A stretch of DNA of 64,000 nucleotides from Pythium myriotylum (lineage: Eukaryota > Oomycota > Peronosporomycetes > Pythiales > Pythiaceae). The stretch covers positions 1,178,001 to 1,242,000 of the forward strand of contig JALJCQ010000023.1 of assembly GCA_023091665.1 (NCBI GenBank), given 5' to 3'. The notes under the pieces are model-generated. The model saw nothing but the letters and a program-made list of their open reading frames with translations, was not told the DNA's origin and did not search any database. Shown here one piece after another: positions 34,660-43,370 of this stretch. Numbering within the stretch: the stretch's first letter is position 1; every line of letters starts with the position of its first letter. The position numbers and the translations under genes were made by a program.

Positions 34660-34998
34660 TCAATAAACGCCATCCTGAATGCGATCCCATTTCTTACCAA
34701 TCTGTTTCATGTCCGGCAATCGACGCACCACCGTAGCCTTCTCGCGTTGTGGTTGTCGACAAGCGATTGAGCTGTAGCCTTTACGGCGTGGCCTACTCAC
34801 CCGCGCATTGGTAGTAGCCTCATCGGCGTAACCAGCGCGGGTGACCAGTGCTACCAAGTGAACAATAGGTGCAGTAATTTCGTAAACTGTATTAATGCTT
34901 ACGTTTCTTTGATCTCCATCTTTGCGCAGCCCTTTCCTATCGCGGAACTCTTTAAGCGCGCTCTGGCGGATGTTGCCGACTGGTTCCCACATCCGGTT
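34660..34998 (-). pseudogene. Unknown ORF, C-terminal half (split by the Copia insertion)
   Basis: The minus-strand frame reads from the insertion site (NRMWEPVGNIRQSALKEF) to a stop at 34660. It continues in phase from the N-terminal half at 41866-42219 when the Copia element and one copy of CCAGT are removed, giving 230 codons in all. The C-terminal half is basic (RVSRPRRKGYSS) and matches no family I know. It may belong to another mobile element. Confidence 0.6.
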
Positions 34999-35003
34999 CC
35001 AGT
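34999..35003. other. Target-site duplication, left copy (CCAGT)
   Basis: CCAGT directly precedes the 5' LTR and recurs directly after the 3' LTR at 41866-41870. Confidence 0.95.
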
Positions 35004-35351
35004 TGTTAGAGTTAGTGGCTAGCTCAGTACATTTACCGTTTAGACAGTACCACTACGATGGTACAGGTTACACCTCTACGACTCGATATCTGGGGTATGT
35101 GGAGTTCAGTATCTCTCTCCAAAAGTTATTCACAGAAGATGTGTGGAATCAGGGAAGTTGCACACATCTTTGTATGGAGATACATAACTCAAGTGATCTT
35201 CAAATCACTTGAGATCTCTATGAACTACACTTCCAACACTGCAGTCCCTGTGAAACCGACTGCTCCAAATCTAAATACAACACTAAGCTATTTGCTCTCA
35301 TCTAGCGTCTCCTTCCTTCATCCGTCCGACCAACAAGTGCTACCCTCAACA
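35004..35351 (+). repeat. Copia 5' LTR (348 bases)
   Basis: Begins TGTTAGAGTTAGTGG and ends CTACCCTCAACA. Contains the palindromic AAGTGATCTTCAAATCACTT. Confidence 0.97.
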
Positions 35352-35367
35352 GGTTATGAGCCCAAGC
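35352..35367 (+). other. Primer-binding site, complementary to a tRNA-Met anticodon arm
   Basis: GGTTATGAGCCCAAGC abuts the LTR. Its complement, GCTTGGGCTCATAACC, folds as an anticodon arm with loop CTCATAA (anticodon CAT). This matches the internal priming site used by Drosophila copia, which uses a 5' half of initiator tRNA-Met. The gag-pol ATG (35356) lies inside the site. Confidence 0.6.
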
Positions 35368-38300
35368 TCCACCTCGTCTGACTTCCCCCGCCTTACAGGC
35401 GCCGATAACTATGACGTCTGGAAGACTCGTGTCCGCGCCCACCTCGACGGCAAGAACCTTCTACGTTTCGTCGACAACCCGGACTACGAGGGACTGTCCG
35501 CGCTCGATGCAGGCGACACGGATGAAGAGATGGAGTCAGCCTCGTCAGGATCGTCTGACGATCTCGAATCGAAGTCCGAATCAGAAGCTGACTCGGCCAC
35601 CGAGGAGTCGCAATCCGGTCTTTCGGCTGGCGATGTCGAGCCGGCAGTCGCTGCAGCTGTCGTCCGGAACCTCTCGATTAGCGATGCTCCAGCCAATGAC
35701 AGCGAGTCGAAGTCTGAAGAACCAACCCTTCCACCTGTGGCCCAAGTGCAAACCTTTACTGCTGCAGCCGAAGCCAAGAAAGCGCGCAAGGAAGCTAAAC
35801 GTGCGCGCCAGAAGGCCAAGGCGCGGGTGAAGGCAGCCAAAGCCGCGGCTCGTGCGAAGGCTAAAGCTGCCAAGGCCAAGGCGAAGGCTAGAGCGAAAGC
35901 AAAGCTCTCGGCCTCGCAGATCCGTCGCCTCAATGCCCAAGTCAAGTCTTTCCTGATGAAGACACTCGATGACAAGCACATCCGTGTCGTGAAGGGACTC
36001 GACAAGGCGTACGATATCTACCAAGCCATCTGCGATCGTTACAATGGGGCCAAGGCTTATGGGGACCCGTACACGATCATGAACTTCCTCTTCAACGCTC
36101 GATACAAGGAAGGCGATGACATTACGGAGTTCATCCTCAAATATGAAGACGCCATGGCCGGACTCAATACGGTACTCAACATTAGCCTCGATGACAACGT
36201 CGCCTCTGTCTTCCTTTTCAACGCGATGCCTGCCTCGTGGGAAGGAGAGATGCGAATCTGGCGTGGTAACCGTGACATCATCCCCTACCAAGAGCTGAAG
36301 AACAAGCTTGAGTCCTATGTGACCACCAAACTCGCGCACGAACGATTCGCGCTTGCTAAGGGAACTCCCGAAAGCACTGAGACCCAGAATGAACGAGCTC
36401 TGGTGTCGACTACCCCTGTGGAAACCCCACAGGCTCTCGCCAGCGTCACGAACAGCGACGCTCCAGCCTGTACCTACTGCGGGCGCATGTACCACGCAAT
36501 GGCAGTGTGCCGCGTGCTGATCAAGGACATCCAGAACGGTACAGTCAAGCCAAACACGGTGATCCCGACCGACTTCAAGATGCCCAACACCGGCAACCAG
36601 CGTGCAGCGACCAACGACCATGGAAACCGCCAGCACCCATACTCGCGTGCTCCGGGCCGAGGTGGTGGTCGCCGCAACAACAACACTCAACGAGATTATG
36701 TTCCAAACAATCGCAACACGGGTCGCAACAGCAATCAAAGCAACGGCGGGTACCAGCAGTCTCGACGTGACAATGCCATGATTGCGATTTCGGCTGCAAC
36801 GGCCACAGCCTACGGCCTTACGGCGAAGCACGACAACCTCATTGACCCGGTGTGGACCATTGACTCTGGCTGCACCCGTCACGTGACTTACTGCAACTTA
36901 TGGTTCACGTCAACGACGCCCTACACGGGCTGGATCACGGTTGGTGGGAAGAACCAGATACCTATCCTCGCCATCGGAACGGTAGCTCTCCGCGTGACAG
37001 ACTCGAAAGGTCAGCCGAAGACCCTTTCGATGCGCAACGTTCTTTACGCGCCAGAACTCAAGTTTAACTTGCTCTCAGTTCCGGCCGCTGTCAAAGACGA
37101 CTACCGCTTCTCGTTCAATCGATCACAATGCTCGATCAACACGAACCAAAACTTCACGGTCAAGGCTAAGATGGCTACTCACGCTGACTTATACCAGTTT
37201 AATGCCGACCCAACTATGGATGATCCGGGTGTGAACGAAGCCCACATCTCGATGCACGGTAAGAAGTCCATCGTGCTACTTCACAGACGGATGGGTCACC
37301 CTAACTTTCGTATTCTACAGACACTGCCTAAAACGCAAGCCGTGAACGATCACGAGCTCGAAGGCGTAGGATCCCTAACAGACTATACATGTCCTTCATG
37401 TGAGCTTGCTAAATCACATCGCCAACCTTTCTCGAAACGAGTATCCTTTGTTGAGCGTTCAAACTCTCCCTTAGAGAAAGTTCACAGCGATATTTGTGGA
37501 CCAATGCCTACGCCAAGCCTCACAGGCTGTCGATATTTCCTCATCTTCATTGACGACTGCACACGATTCATGGTCACATATGCTCTGAAGTCACGCTCGG
37601 AACTCTATGAGTGCTATGAAGACTTCAGGCGCAGGGCTCTGAACGTTTTTCGCGCAGACATACAGACTGTAGAGTACACAGCGATTGAATACGACCCTGA
37701 GATAAAAGCTCTACAGGCAGACAACGCTAAAGAATACGAAAAACTGGGAAAGATTCTGTGGGAAAAGTACGGAACACACACTCAATTCACGAATGCGTAC
37801 ACTCCACAACAGAATGGAGTGGCTGAACGTCGCATGCGCACCATCATGGAACGCGTTCGCGCTTTCCTCTTCGACGGTAATCTTCCACGTGTTCTCTGGG
37901 CCGAATGTGTCCGTCATGTGACTGACCTTATCAACATAATCCCGAGTGCTGCAACTGGTCACATCACACCATATGAGTTATGGCATGGCAAGGTACCATC
38001 GGTACTGAACCTTCGGGTATTTGGCTGCAAGGCGTACGTTCATGTCCCTGAAGAACGCCGGGATAAACTGGATCCCCGTGCCACTATTTGCATGTACCTT
38101 GGCCTCCCTAGCAACAAACGTGGTTTCCGCCTACTCAATGTACAAACGGGCAAGCTTGTTTACAGTCGTGACGTCACCTTTGATGAGTCAGTGTTCCCTA
38201 CCTTAGCATTCCTTGACGCCCCTGATGTCCTTGCTCCACCAAACGCGGACACTCAGGCACGTCCAGTCACACTCAACCCACCTGATCGCATCACCCTGTC

Positions 38301-40188
38301 GGATTCAACAGATGGTACGATTGTTCCGGAAAGAAGTGATCCCACTACCCTGGCCCCATCTCCCTCACTGCCCTCCTTGACTGATCCACTTCACCAAACA
38401 GAAGAGATATTCAGTTTCATTGCAACTCCGGGGTTATACGACAGAAAACGTCGACACTCTGAGATGCAACACTCGCATGGAGATGGTTTCACCACCACTG
38501 CATCCATAGGCACCTTACTCAACAGCTCAGAGGACATCTCTGATGAAACTGAAAGAACAACACTCATGTATACTCTACTTGCAGTGCGATACATCACGGA
38601 ACCACGTACATTCCACGAAGCCATGTCCTCGCCACATGCTGACCAGTGGCTTGAAGCTGCACACTCTGAGATCCAATCACACACTGACAATGGAACGTGG
38701 ACTCTGGTATCTCCGCCTAAAGGACGAAAAGTCTTGAGGAACCGATGGGTCTGGGTTGTAAAGTACAACGGCAACGGAGAAGTGGACCGATTCAAAGCAC
38801 GCCTTGTGATCAAAGGTTTCCTCCAAAGGCATGGCATTGACTACAATGAGATCTTTGCACCTGTCCTTCGAATGGAAGTCCTTCGCCTTCTTCTTGCGAT
38901 TGCAGCGATACTTGACTTTGAAATTCACCAAATGGATGTAAAGACTGCTTTTCTCAACGGATTCCTGGATGAAGAAATTTACATGGAGCAACCTGAAGGT
39001 TTTGTTATCCCAGGGAAGGAGCATTTGGTATGCAAGCTCCAGAAGAGTTTATACGGCCTCAAACAGGCGCCCCGAGTATGGTATCAAACCCTCGCGGCCT
39101 TTCTGGAGAGCATCAAATTCCGACGTCTCATCAAAGATCGGTGTGTCTTTGTCGGTTCGCTCCACGACCACACATGCTACATCGCAGTGTACGTCGACGA
39201 TCTTTTGATCATAGCTCCAAACCTTTCCCTCGTCAATGAAATCAAATCCGCCATGAAACAGCGTTTTTATATGACAGATTTAGGGGAGGTGAAGTACTTG
39301 CTCGGTTGGTCAATCGAACGCGACCGCCACGCCCGAACGATCTTCATTCACCAAGAGAAGTACGCTACCAAAGTCTTGGATCGCTTCAGTCAATTTGTGA
39401 CGCACCCTGTAACTACACCGGTCGATCGTAGTGTCAAACTCTCCAACGATACTTGTCCGAAGACAGATGGAGAAAGAGATATGATGAAGTCTATTCCATA
39501 TCGAGAGGCTGTGGGAAGCTTCATGTACCTAATGATTGGGACCCGTCCTGACCTCGCCTACTACATGAGAGAAGTTAGTCAGTTCCTCTCGAACCCAGGT
39601 GAAGAACACTGGAAGGCAGTTGTTCGAGGACTCAAATATGTGTCTGGCACCAAAGGTTATGGTTTAAAATTAGGAGGGGCCATGCAGAATCCCACCGCTA
39701 AACTCGCGAACAGTCTAATCGCTTACTCGGACTCCGACTATGCGAGCTGTCCTGACACGCGACGCTCCATTGGCGGCTTCGTCACGATGCTAGGAAGAAG
39801 TCCTATTTCATGGCTTTCCCGAAAACACCACACCGTTGTCCTATCTACAACAGAAGCAGAATACATTGCTCTATGTCACTGCATGCAGGAAGTCATATTC
39901 CTTAAAACCCTGCTTGGCGAACTTGGATTCAACACAACAACAGCAACAACCATTTATGAAGACAATCAGAGTTGCATCAAACTCGCCAACAACCCAGAAC
40001 TCCATGGTAGATCCAAACACATTGATATTCGATACCATTTTGTACAAGAAAAGGTTGAACGACAGCAATTCAATATTGTCTACTGTAACACAAAGGACAT
40101 GATTGCGGATATATTTACAAAAGCACTGCCAAAACCGCAATTTCTCTCCTTGCGTGGTCAACTTGGAGTACAAATTCTCAAGGAATAA
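35356..40188 (+). CDS. Copia gag-pol polyprotein, intact (1,610 residues)
   Basis: Gag begins at residue 1 (DNYDVWKTRVRAHLDGKNL) and resumes near 190 (FLMKTLDDKHI), separated by an insertion: acidic Ser/Glu/Asp-rich (~50-130), then a Lys/Ala/Arg-rich stretch (~139-183, e.g. AKAKAAKAKAKARAKAK). A CCHC knuckle (CTYCGRMYHAMAVC) is near 372. Protease has the DSG motif in WTIDSGCTRHV (~503). Integrase has the HHCC zinc site (HRRMGHPNF..CPSCELAKSH), with Asp in VHSDICGP, Asp in LQADNAKEY and Glu in TPQQNGVAERRM. RT has FKARLVIKGFLQ, QMDVKTAFLNG and YVDDLLIIA. RNase H has AYSDSDYASC, STTEAEYIAL, YEDNQS and SKHIDIRYHF. All catalytic residues looked for are present and there is no internal stop, so the copy looks functional. 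A single frame with no Gag/Pol shift is usual in Copia elements. Confidence 0.96.
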   Translation: MSPSSTSSDFPRLTGADNYDVWKTRVRAHLDGKNLLRFVDNPDYEGLSALDAGDTDEEMESASSGSSDDLESKSESEADSATEESQSGLSAGDVEPAVAAAVVRNLSISDAPANDSESKSEEPTLPPVAQVQTFTAAAEAKKARKEAKRARQKAKARVKAAKAAARAKAKAAKAKAKARAKAKLSASQIRRLNAQVKSFLMKTLDDKHIRVVKGLDKAYDIYQAICDRYNGAKAYGDPYTIMNFLFNARYKEGDDITEFILKYEDAMAGLNTVLNISLDDNVASVFLFNAMPASWEGEMRIWRGNRDIIPYQELKNKLESYVTTKLAHERFALAKGTPESTETQNERALVSTTPVETPQALASVTNSDAPACTYCGRMYHAMAVCRVLIKDIQNGTVKPNTVIPTDFKMPNTGNQRAATNDHGNRQHPYSRAPGRGGGRRNNNTQRDYVPNNRNTGRNSNQSNGGYQQSRRDNAMIAISAATATAYGLTAKHDNLIDPVWTIDSGCTRHVTYCNLWFTSTTPYTGWITVGGKNQIPILAIGTVALRVTDSKGQPKTLSMRNVLYAPELKFNLLSVPAAVKDDYRFSFNRSQCSINTNQNFTVKAKMATHADLYQFNADPTMDDPGVNEAHISMHGKKSIVLLHRRMGHPNFRILQTLPKTQAVNDHELEGVGSLTDYTCPSCELAKSHRQPFSKRVSFVERSNSPLEKVHSDICGPMPTPSLTGCRYFLIFIDDCTRFMVTYALKSRSELYECYEDFRRRALNVFRADIQTVEYTAIEYDPEIKALQADNAKEYEKLGKILWEKYGTHTQFTNAYTPQQNGVAERRMRTIMERVRAFLFDGNLPRVLWAECVRHVTDLINIIPSAATGHITPYELWHGKVPSVLNLRVFGCKAYVHVPEERRDKLDPRATICMYLGLPSNKRGFRLLNVQTGKLVYSRDVTFDESVFPTLAFLDAPDVLAPPNADTQARPVTLNPPDRITLSDSTDGTIVPERSDPTTLAPSPSLPSLTDPLHQTEEIFSFIATPGLYDRKRRHSEMQHSHGDGFTTTASIGTLLNSSEDISDETERTTLMYTLLAVRYITEPRTFHEAMSSPHADQWLEAAHSEIQSHTDNGTWTLVSPPKGRKVLRNRWVWVVKYNGNGEVDRFKARLVIKGFLQRHGIDYNEIFAPVLRMEVLRLLLAIAAILDFEIHQMDVKTAFLNGFLDEEIYMEQPEGFVIPGKEHLVCKLQKSLYGLKQAPRVWYQTLAAFLESIKFRRLIKDRCVFVGSLHDHTCYIAVYVDDLLIIAPNLSLVNEIKSAMKQRFYMTDLGEVKYLLGWSIERDRHARTIFIHQEKYATKVLDRFSQFVTHPVTTPVDRSVKLSNDTCPKTDGERDMMKSIPYREAVGSFMYLMIGTRPDLAYYMREVSQFLSNPGEEHWKAVVRGLKYVSGTKGYGLKLGGAMQNPTAKLANSLIAYSDSDYASCPDTRRSIGGFVTMLGRSPISWLSRKHHTVVLSTTEAEYIALCHCMQEVIFLKTLLGELGFNTTTATTIYEDNQSCIKLANNPELHGRSKHIDIRYHFVQEKVERQQFNIVYCNTKDMIADIFTKALPKPQFLSLRGQLGVQILKE

Positions 40189-40256
40189 AAATAAACAAAA
40201 AGAATAAGCAAATGGCAAATTGGTATTGAGCAGCAATTGCTAAGCCTTGATGCTTC

Positions 40257-41345
40257 TTAGTCCGTGAAGATGTCGACCTTGCGAATGAAAGCCATCTGAT
40301 CGATCCAGCGAGCGTAAACCTTGACCGGAATGAGCACCTCGCCGTCGATCGCGTAGTAGTTGTAGCGGAGCGCCAACATCGCGAAGCAATGCCCCACCTT
40401 GTTGCTGTTGTAGCCCGCCACGATGTACACGCCGTTGTTCAAGTGCTTCTGCAGGATGGCTTCGACAGTGCGATGTCCAGTATTGTGGACGTTGAAATCG
40501 ATGGAAGAAAAATTGATACGCGACCCACGCTCGAACGTAATAAACTTGATGAACGCACGGAAGACTTTCCATGTTGCCTTCGTGCAAGGGTCGAACCCAA
40601 ACAAAGTCTTGCCACGCTCCGAAAACTCTTTAACCCACGCGTCCTGAACTTCGTCTTCCTTGCCGAGAATGCTGAGGGCACGCTTCAAAGCGACGAACAT
40701 ACAGTTTCCGATATTGTTAGCTGCAATGATCCTCTGACCGAACGCACCGTCGGCTTGAGCGAACGCGATAAATCTCTCTGGCGTGCGCTCGGACTCATCG
40801 ACCGCCTTTGCGTACCGGTCGACCAGCGCAAGATGCTCTTCAAATCCCTTGAGATCCGATTTCGGTTGCCATGTTACCTTGCATGGGCCGCCATCGTTCC
40901 ACCAGATCACGCGATAGCTGTTCTTGGACTTGTTGTCGATCCGAAAGACCAGCCAAAGCTTAGTAAGGCGCCCCCTCTCCTTCTTGAGCGTGTAGTAGCA
41001 GCCATCTTCTTCGTAAAGCTCCTCTTCCTCCTCAAAAACCTCCATGGCGACGTTCCGGTTGCCAACAGAGAAGTACTCGATGGTACGCTTACCTGCCTTC
41101 CCGGTAGACAGATTACGCATTAGGAGCATCGTGCTGGCAGCCTCTTCTTCAGTTGCAGTGCCAGCACTTGCCGCAGCAGCCCGTTGAGTCGCCGGCTCGC
41201 TTGGAACACTGTCAGGATCATAGACCTCATTTTTCGCAACCCGAGATGCTCGGGGAGCCGTCTTTCTACTAGCTACCTTTGCCAACCCCTTTTTGGGGGC
41301 CTTTCCACCCGTACTGTATTTAGCGGTCTGCTTGGTAGGGGCCAT
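40257..41345 (-). CDS. Antisense accessory gene: histone H3-tail mimic + chromodomain-like + OTU-like cysteine protease
   Basis: 362 codons on the strand opposite gag-pol, ending 68 bases from the gag-pol stop. The frame is open to 41432, but the ATG at 41345 opens the H3-like sequence. Mature residues 1-30 match histone H3 at 21 positions: TKQTA with K4, STGGKAP with K14, K18, and the R26-K27-x-A-P end; R2, R8 and K9 are changed (P, K, Y). After an Ala-rich linker, residues ~128-180 (WLVFRIDNKSKNSYRVIWW..VTWQPKSDLKG..VDRYAK) fit a chromodomain, with an aromatic-rich face. Residues ~208-224 (ANNIGNCMFVALKRAL) match the OTU protease Cys box (Cys215); His319 in VGHCFAML and Asp334 in YAIDGE could complete the triad. 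It may copy or read chromatin marks and remove ubiquitin; all function is inference. The 3' LTR, 172 bases upstream, could supply the promoter. Confidence 0.8.
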   Translation of the reverse strand: MAPTKQTAKYSTGGKAPKKGLAKVASRKTAPRASRVAKNEVYDPDSVPSEPATQRAAAASAGTATEEEAASTMLLMRNLSTGKAGKRTIEYFSVGNRNVAMEVFEEEEELYEEDGCYYTLKKERGRLTKLWLVFRIDNKSKNSYRVIWWNDGGPCKVTWQPKSDLKGFEEHLALVDRYAKAVDESERTPERFIAFAQADGAFGQRIIAANNIGNCMFVALKRALSILGKEDEVQDAWVKEFSERGKTLFGFDPCTKATWKVFRAFIKFITFERGSRINFSSIDFNVHNTGHRTVEAILQKHLNNGVYIVAGYNSNKVGHCFAMLALRYNYYAIDGEVLIPVKVYARWIDQMAFIRKVDIFTD

Positions 41346-41510
41346 GGTGGTCTGAGCTATCAGCAGTGTAACCGCCGCGTAACCAAGATCCGGAGTATGG
41401 CTCAATACCGTTGCCGCACATGTGATCTCCAATGGAGTGCTTATATTATACGGGTCAATATCCCGTACGGTCTTTTCCTGAAAATGTCACAGACGTACTG
41501 AACTAATCCA

Positions 41511-41517
41511 GAGGGGC
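41511..41517 (+). other. Short polypurine tract before the 3' LTR
   Basis: GAGGGGC lies immediately before TGTTAG; the expected plus-strand priming site, shorter than usual. Confidence 0.5.
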
Positions 41518-41865
41518 TGTTAGAGTTAGTGGCTAGCTCAGTACATTTACCGTTTAGACAGTACCACTACGATGGTACAGGTTACACCTCTACGACTCGA
41601 TATCTGGGGTATGTGGAGTACAGTATCTCTCTCCAAAAGTTATTCACAGAAGATGTGTGGAATCGGGGAAGTTACACACATCTTTGTATGGAGATACATA
41701 ACTCAAGTGATCTTCAAATCACTTGAGATCTCTATGAACTACACTTCCAACACTGCAGTCCCTGTGAAACCGACTGCTCCAAATCTAAATACAACACTAA
41801 GCTATTTGCTCTCATCTAGCGTCTCCTTCCTTCATCCGTCCGACCAACAAGTGCTACCCTCAACA
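41518..41865 (+). repeat. Copia 3' LTR (348 bases)
   Basis: Same length and ends as the 5' LTR. Visible differences are GAGTACAG versus GAGTTCAG, ATCGGGG versus ATCAGGG, and GTTACAC versus GTTGCAC. Confidence 0.97.
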
Positions 41866-41870
41866 CCAGT
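41866..41870. other. Target-site duplication, right copy (CCAGT)
   Basis: Perfect match to 34999-35003. Confidence 0.95.
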
Positions 41871-42219
41871 CAACTGAAACCCGCGGCTCCCCATCAATGA
41901 TCACCTCATCGAGAATTTCTCGATAGAGGTACTCATTATCGGCGGCGCTCGAGGTGTACTCGAGGTCACGATCGACTAGCTCGTACATCTCGAGCACCGT
42001 GCGGTCGATGCGCCGATGAGGGAAGCGGTCGAGCACGCGCCGAGTGATGGTCTTCATGTTGCGCATCAGCAACGGAAGACTCATCATGTAGTTCTTGACA
42101 TGCTTGAGCAGGAGCCGCGCGGTCTGTTCTGTGATCATGCCACCGCAAGGCCGCGCGCTCAAGTGCGCCTTGCAGAAGGTGAAAAATTGCTGGCGCTGGG
42201 TGGCGGGTACCGATGGCAT
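41866..42219 (-). pseudogene. Unknown ORF, N-terminal half (split by the Copia insertion)
   Basis: From the ATG at 42219 (MPSVPATQRQQFFTFCKAH) 118 codons run to the insertion point at Asp-Trp. The frame is open, has many Arg/Leu-rich helices (LLLKHVKNYMMSLPLLMRN) and an acidic patch, and joins in phase with 34998-34660. As it stands, it runs into the LTR and stops at 41860. No family recognised. Divergent from the small plus-strand ORF at 42484. Confidence 0.6.
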
Positions 42220-42483
42220 GGCAGATTTAGGATTGAGTATGCCGTTGGGAACCTACCGCCACGGCGTTAGCTATGCCTCATCGCATTTGCGCGTCGTTTG
42301 AGGACGCACCGCGGCGTTAAGTATCATTTACAGGGCGTAAAAACCGTAAGTACGACGCAGAGTTTTTTCCACAGTCCGTAAGGACCATCAACTGAGATAA
42401 GGGCATTAACTTTCATTTCAGACCAATACACGCACGACGGCCTGCTCGACGCTAGGCTTTTGAACCATTAGTTGGCATTCGCA

Positions 42484-42867
42484 ATGGCCAGCACCGACGA
42501 GAATGAACCCTTTGCGCTCATGACAGCGGTCACGAAGCTTATCCATGACGACCCGTGTCAAGAGTGCTTGCCCGGAAAGGTAGCTGCACTCGAGATGCTC
42601 GTTGCATACGTTCGCCGCCTCAGCCGGAAGGAGAAGCGTGCCAGCATGCTCACGGCTCTCTCAATTCTCTTCGTGGCGGACGAGGCTCAACCTCGTCGAG
42701 TCCGCTCAACTGGACAGCGCATCCGCTTCAACTAATACATCCCATTTGCCGGTCGCGTTTGCAAGACGACGTTTGTCAATGCGTACGGCATTTCTTCTTC
42801 AACGTTGGGCCGCTACAGACGCATGATTTGTGAAGGCAAGGCCCTCGAAGAGTACGAAGATGAATAG
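42484..42867 (+). pseudogene. Small ORF with one in-frame stop, transposase-associated motif
   Basis: From the ATG at 42484 (MASTDENEPFALMTAVTKL) 83 codons run to TAA at 42733-42735. The same frame then continues for 43 codons (YIPFAGRVCKTTFVNAYGIS, STLGRYRRM) to TAG at 42865-42867. V-C-x3-F-x3-YGIS followed by a basic helix resembles a motif seen at the N-terminal side of several eukaryotic DDE transposases. Probably the start of a dead DNA-transposon gene; which family is undecided. Confidence 0.4.
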
Positions 42868-42917
42868 TAGGCAGGTGTATTGAAAATATACCTCGCTTCA
42901 GAGCTTTCATTATCGTT

Positions 42918-43370
42918 CTACACAATTGATAACGCGTGCCCAACCTGTGCGGGGCGTCCTTTACCTCGCTTGTTGCCCTTGACTTCAAACGTCCGCTTGA
43001 TCCTGACATCTGGAATAGGCAGATCTTGATGGACTCGAGCCGCGATGAGATGGAAGCAGTACCCAAACTTGACGTGGTTTCGACACGAGCAAGCTAGTGC
43101 TTCGACATCCATGACCCATCCTTTTGCCGGCTGACTCTCCATTTCCACTTCACCGTCGGCTGTGGCGAGCTCCTCGTGGGTTGTCAATGGCTTCTTTCGA
43201 GTTGCAACTGAACCTGGTTCATTCTCTGTCACTGCGAGTCGGCCCTGCTGTTGAAGTTGAGGGACCGTCAGTTTCGGGAGTGGCCATGTGCGACTCGTGC
43301 CTGAAACGGCGAGCACACCCCAGGTGGCCACTCCTCCACATCCTTCGGCAAACCTGTGGCTGTGAGCCAC
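42918..43370 (-). pseudogene. MULE-type transposase C-terminal fragment with SWIM zinc finger
   Basis: A minus-strand frame of 150 codons contains GWVMDVEALACSCRNHVKFG followed by YCFHLIAARV, a CxCx8CxH SWIM finger (around 43,030-43,095), then a basic KRGKGRP tail, as at the end of Mutator-like transposases. The DDE core that should precede it is absent upstream, so it is a fragment. Confidence 0.65.

Larger units (their letters stand above)
35004..41865 (+). mobile_element. Complete Copia (Ty1) LTR retrotransposon with an antisense accessory gene
   Basis: A 6,862-base element bounded by 348-base LTRs (TGTTAG..TCAACA) and a perfect 5-base target duplication. It carries one long gag-pol frame in the order Gag, protease, integrase, reverse transcriptase, RNase H (integrase before RT, the Copia order), then an antisense gene, a short purine run and the 3' LTR. 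By eye I count three differences between the two LTRs, so insertion is recent and the element may still be active. Confidence 0.97.

Noticed and set aside
35581..36882. 433-codon minus-strand frame opposite Copia gag
   Set aside because: Shadow of the Lys/Ala-rich and Gag coding sequence. Unlike the 40257-41345 gene it overlaps a real gene throughout and shows no domain.
40389..41123. 244-codon plus-strand frame in the Copia 3' region
   Set aside because: Opposite the H3-like/OTU-like gene; no recognisable motif, whereas the minus strand has three.
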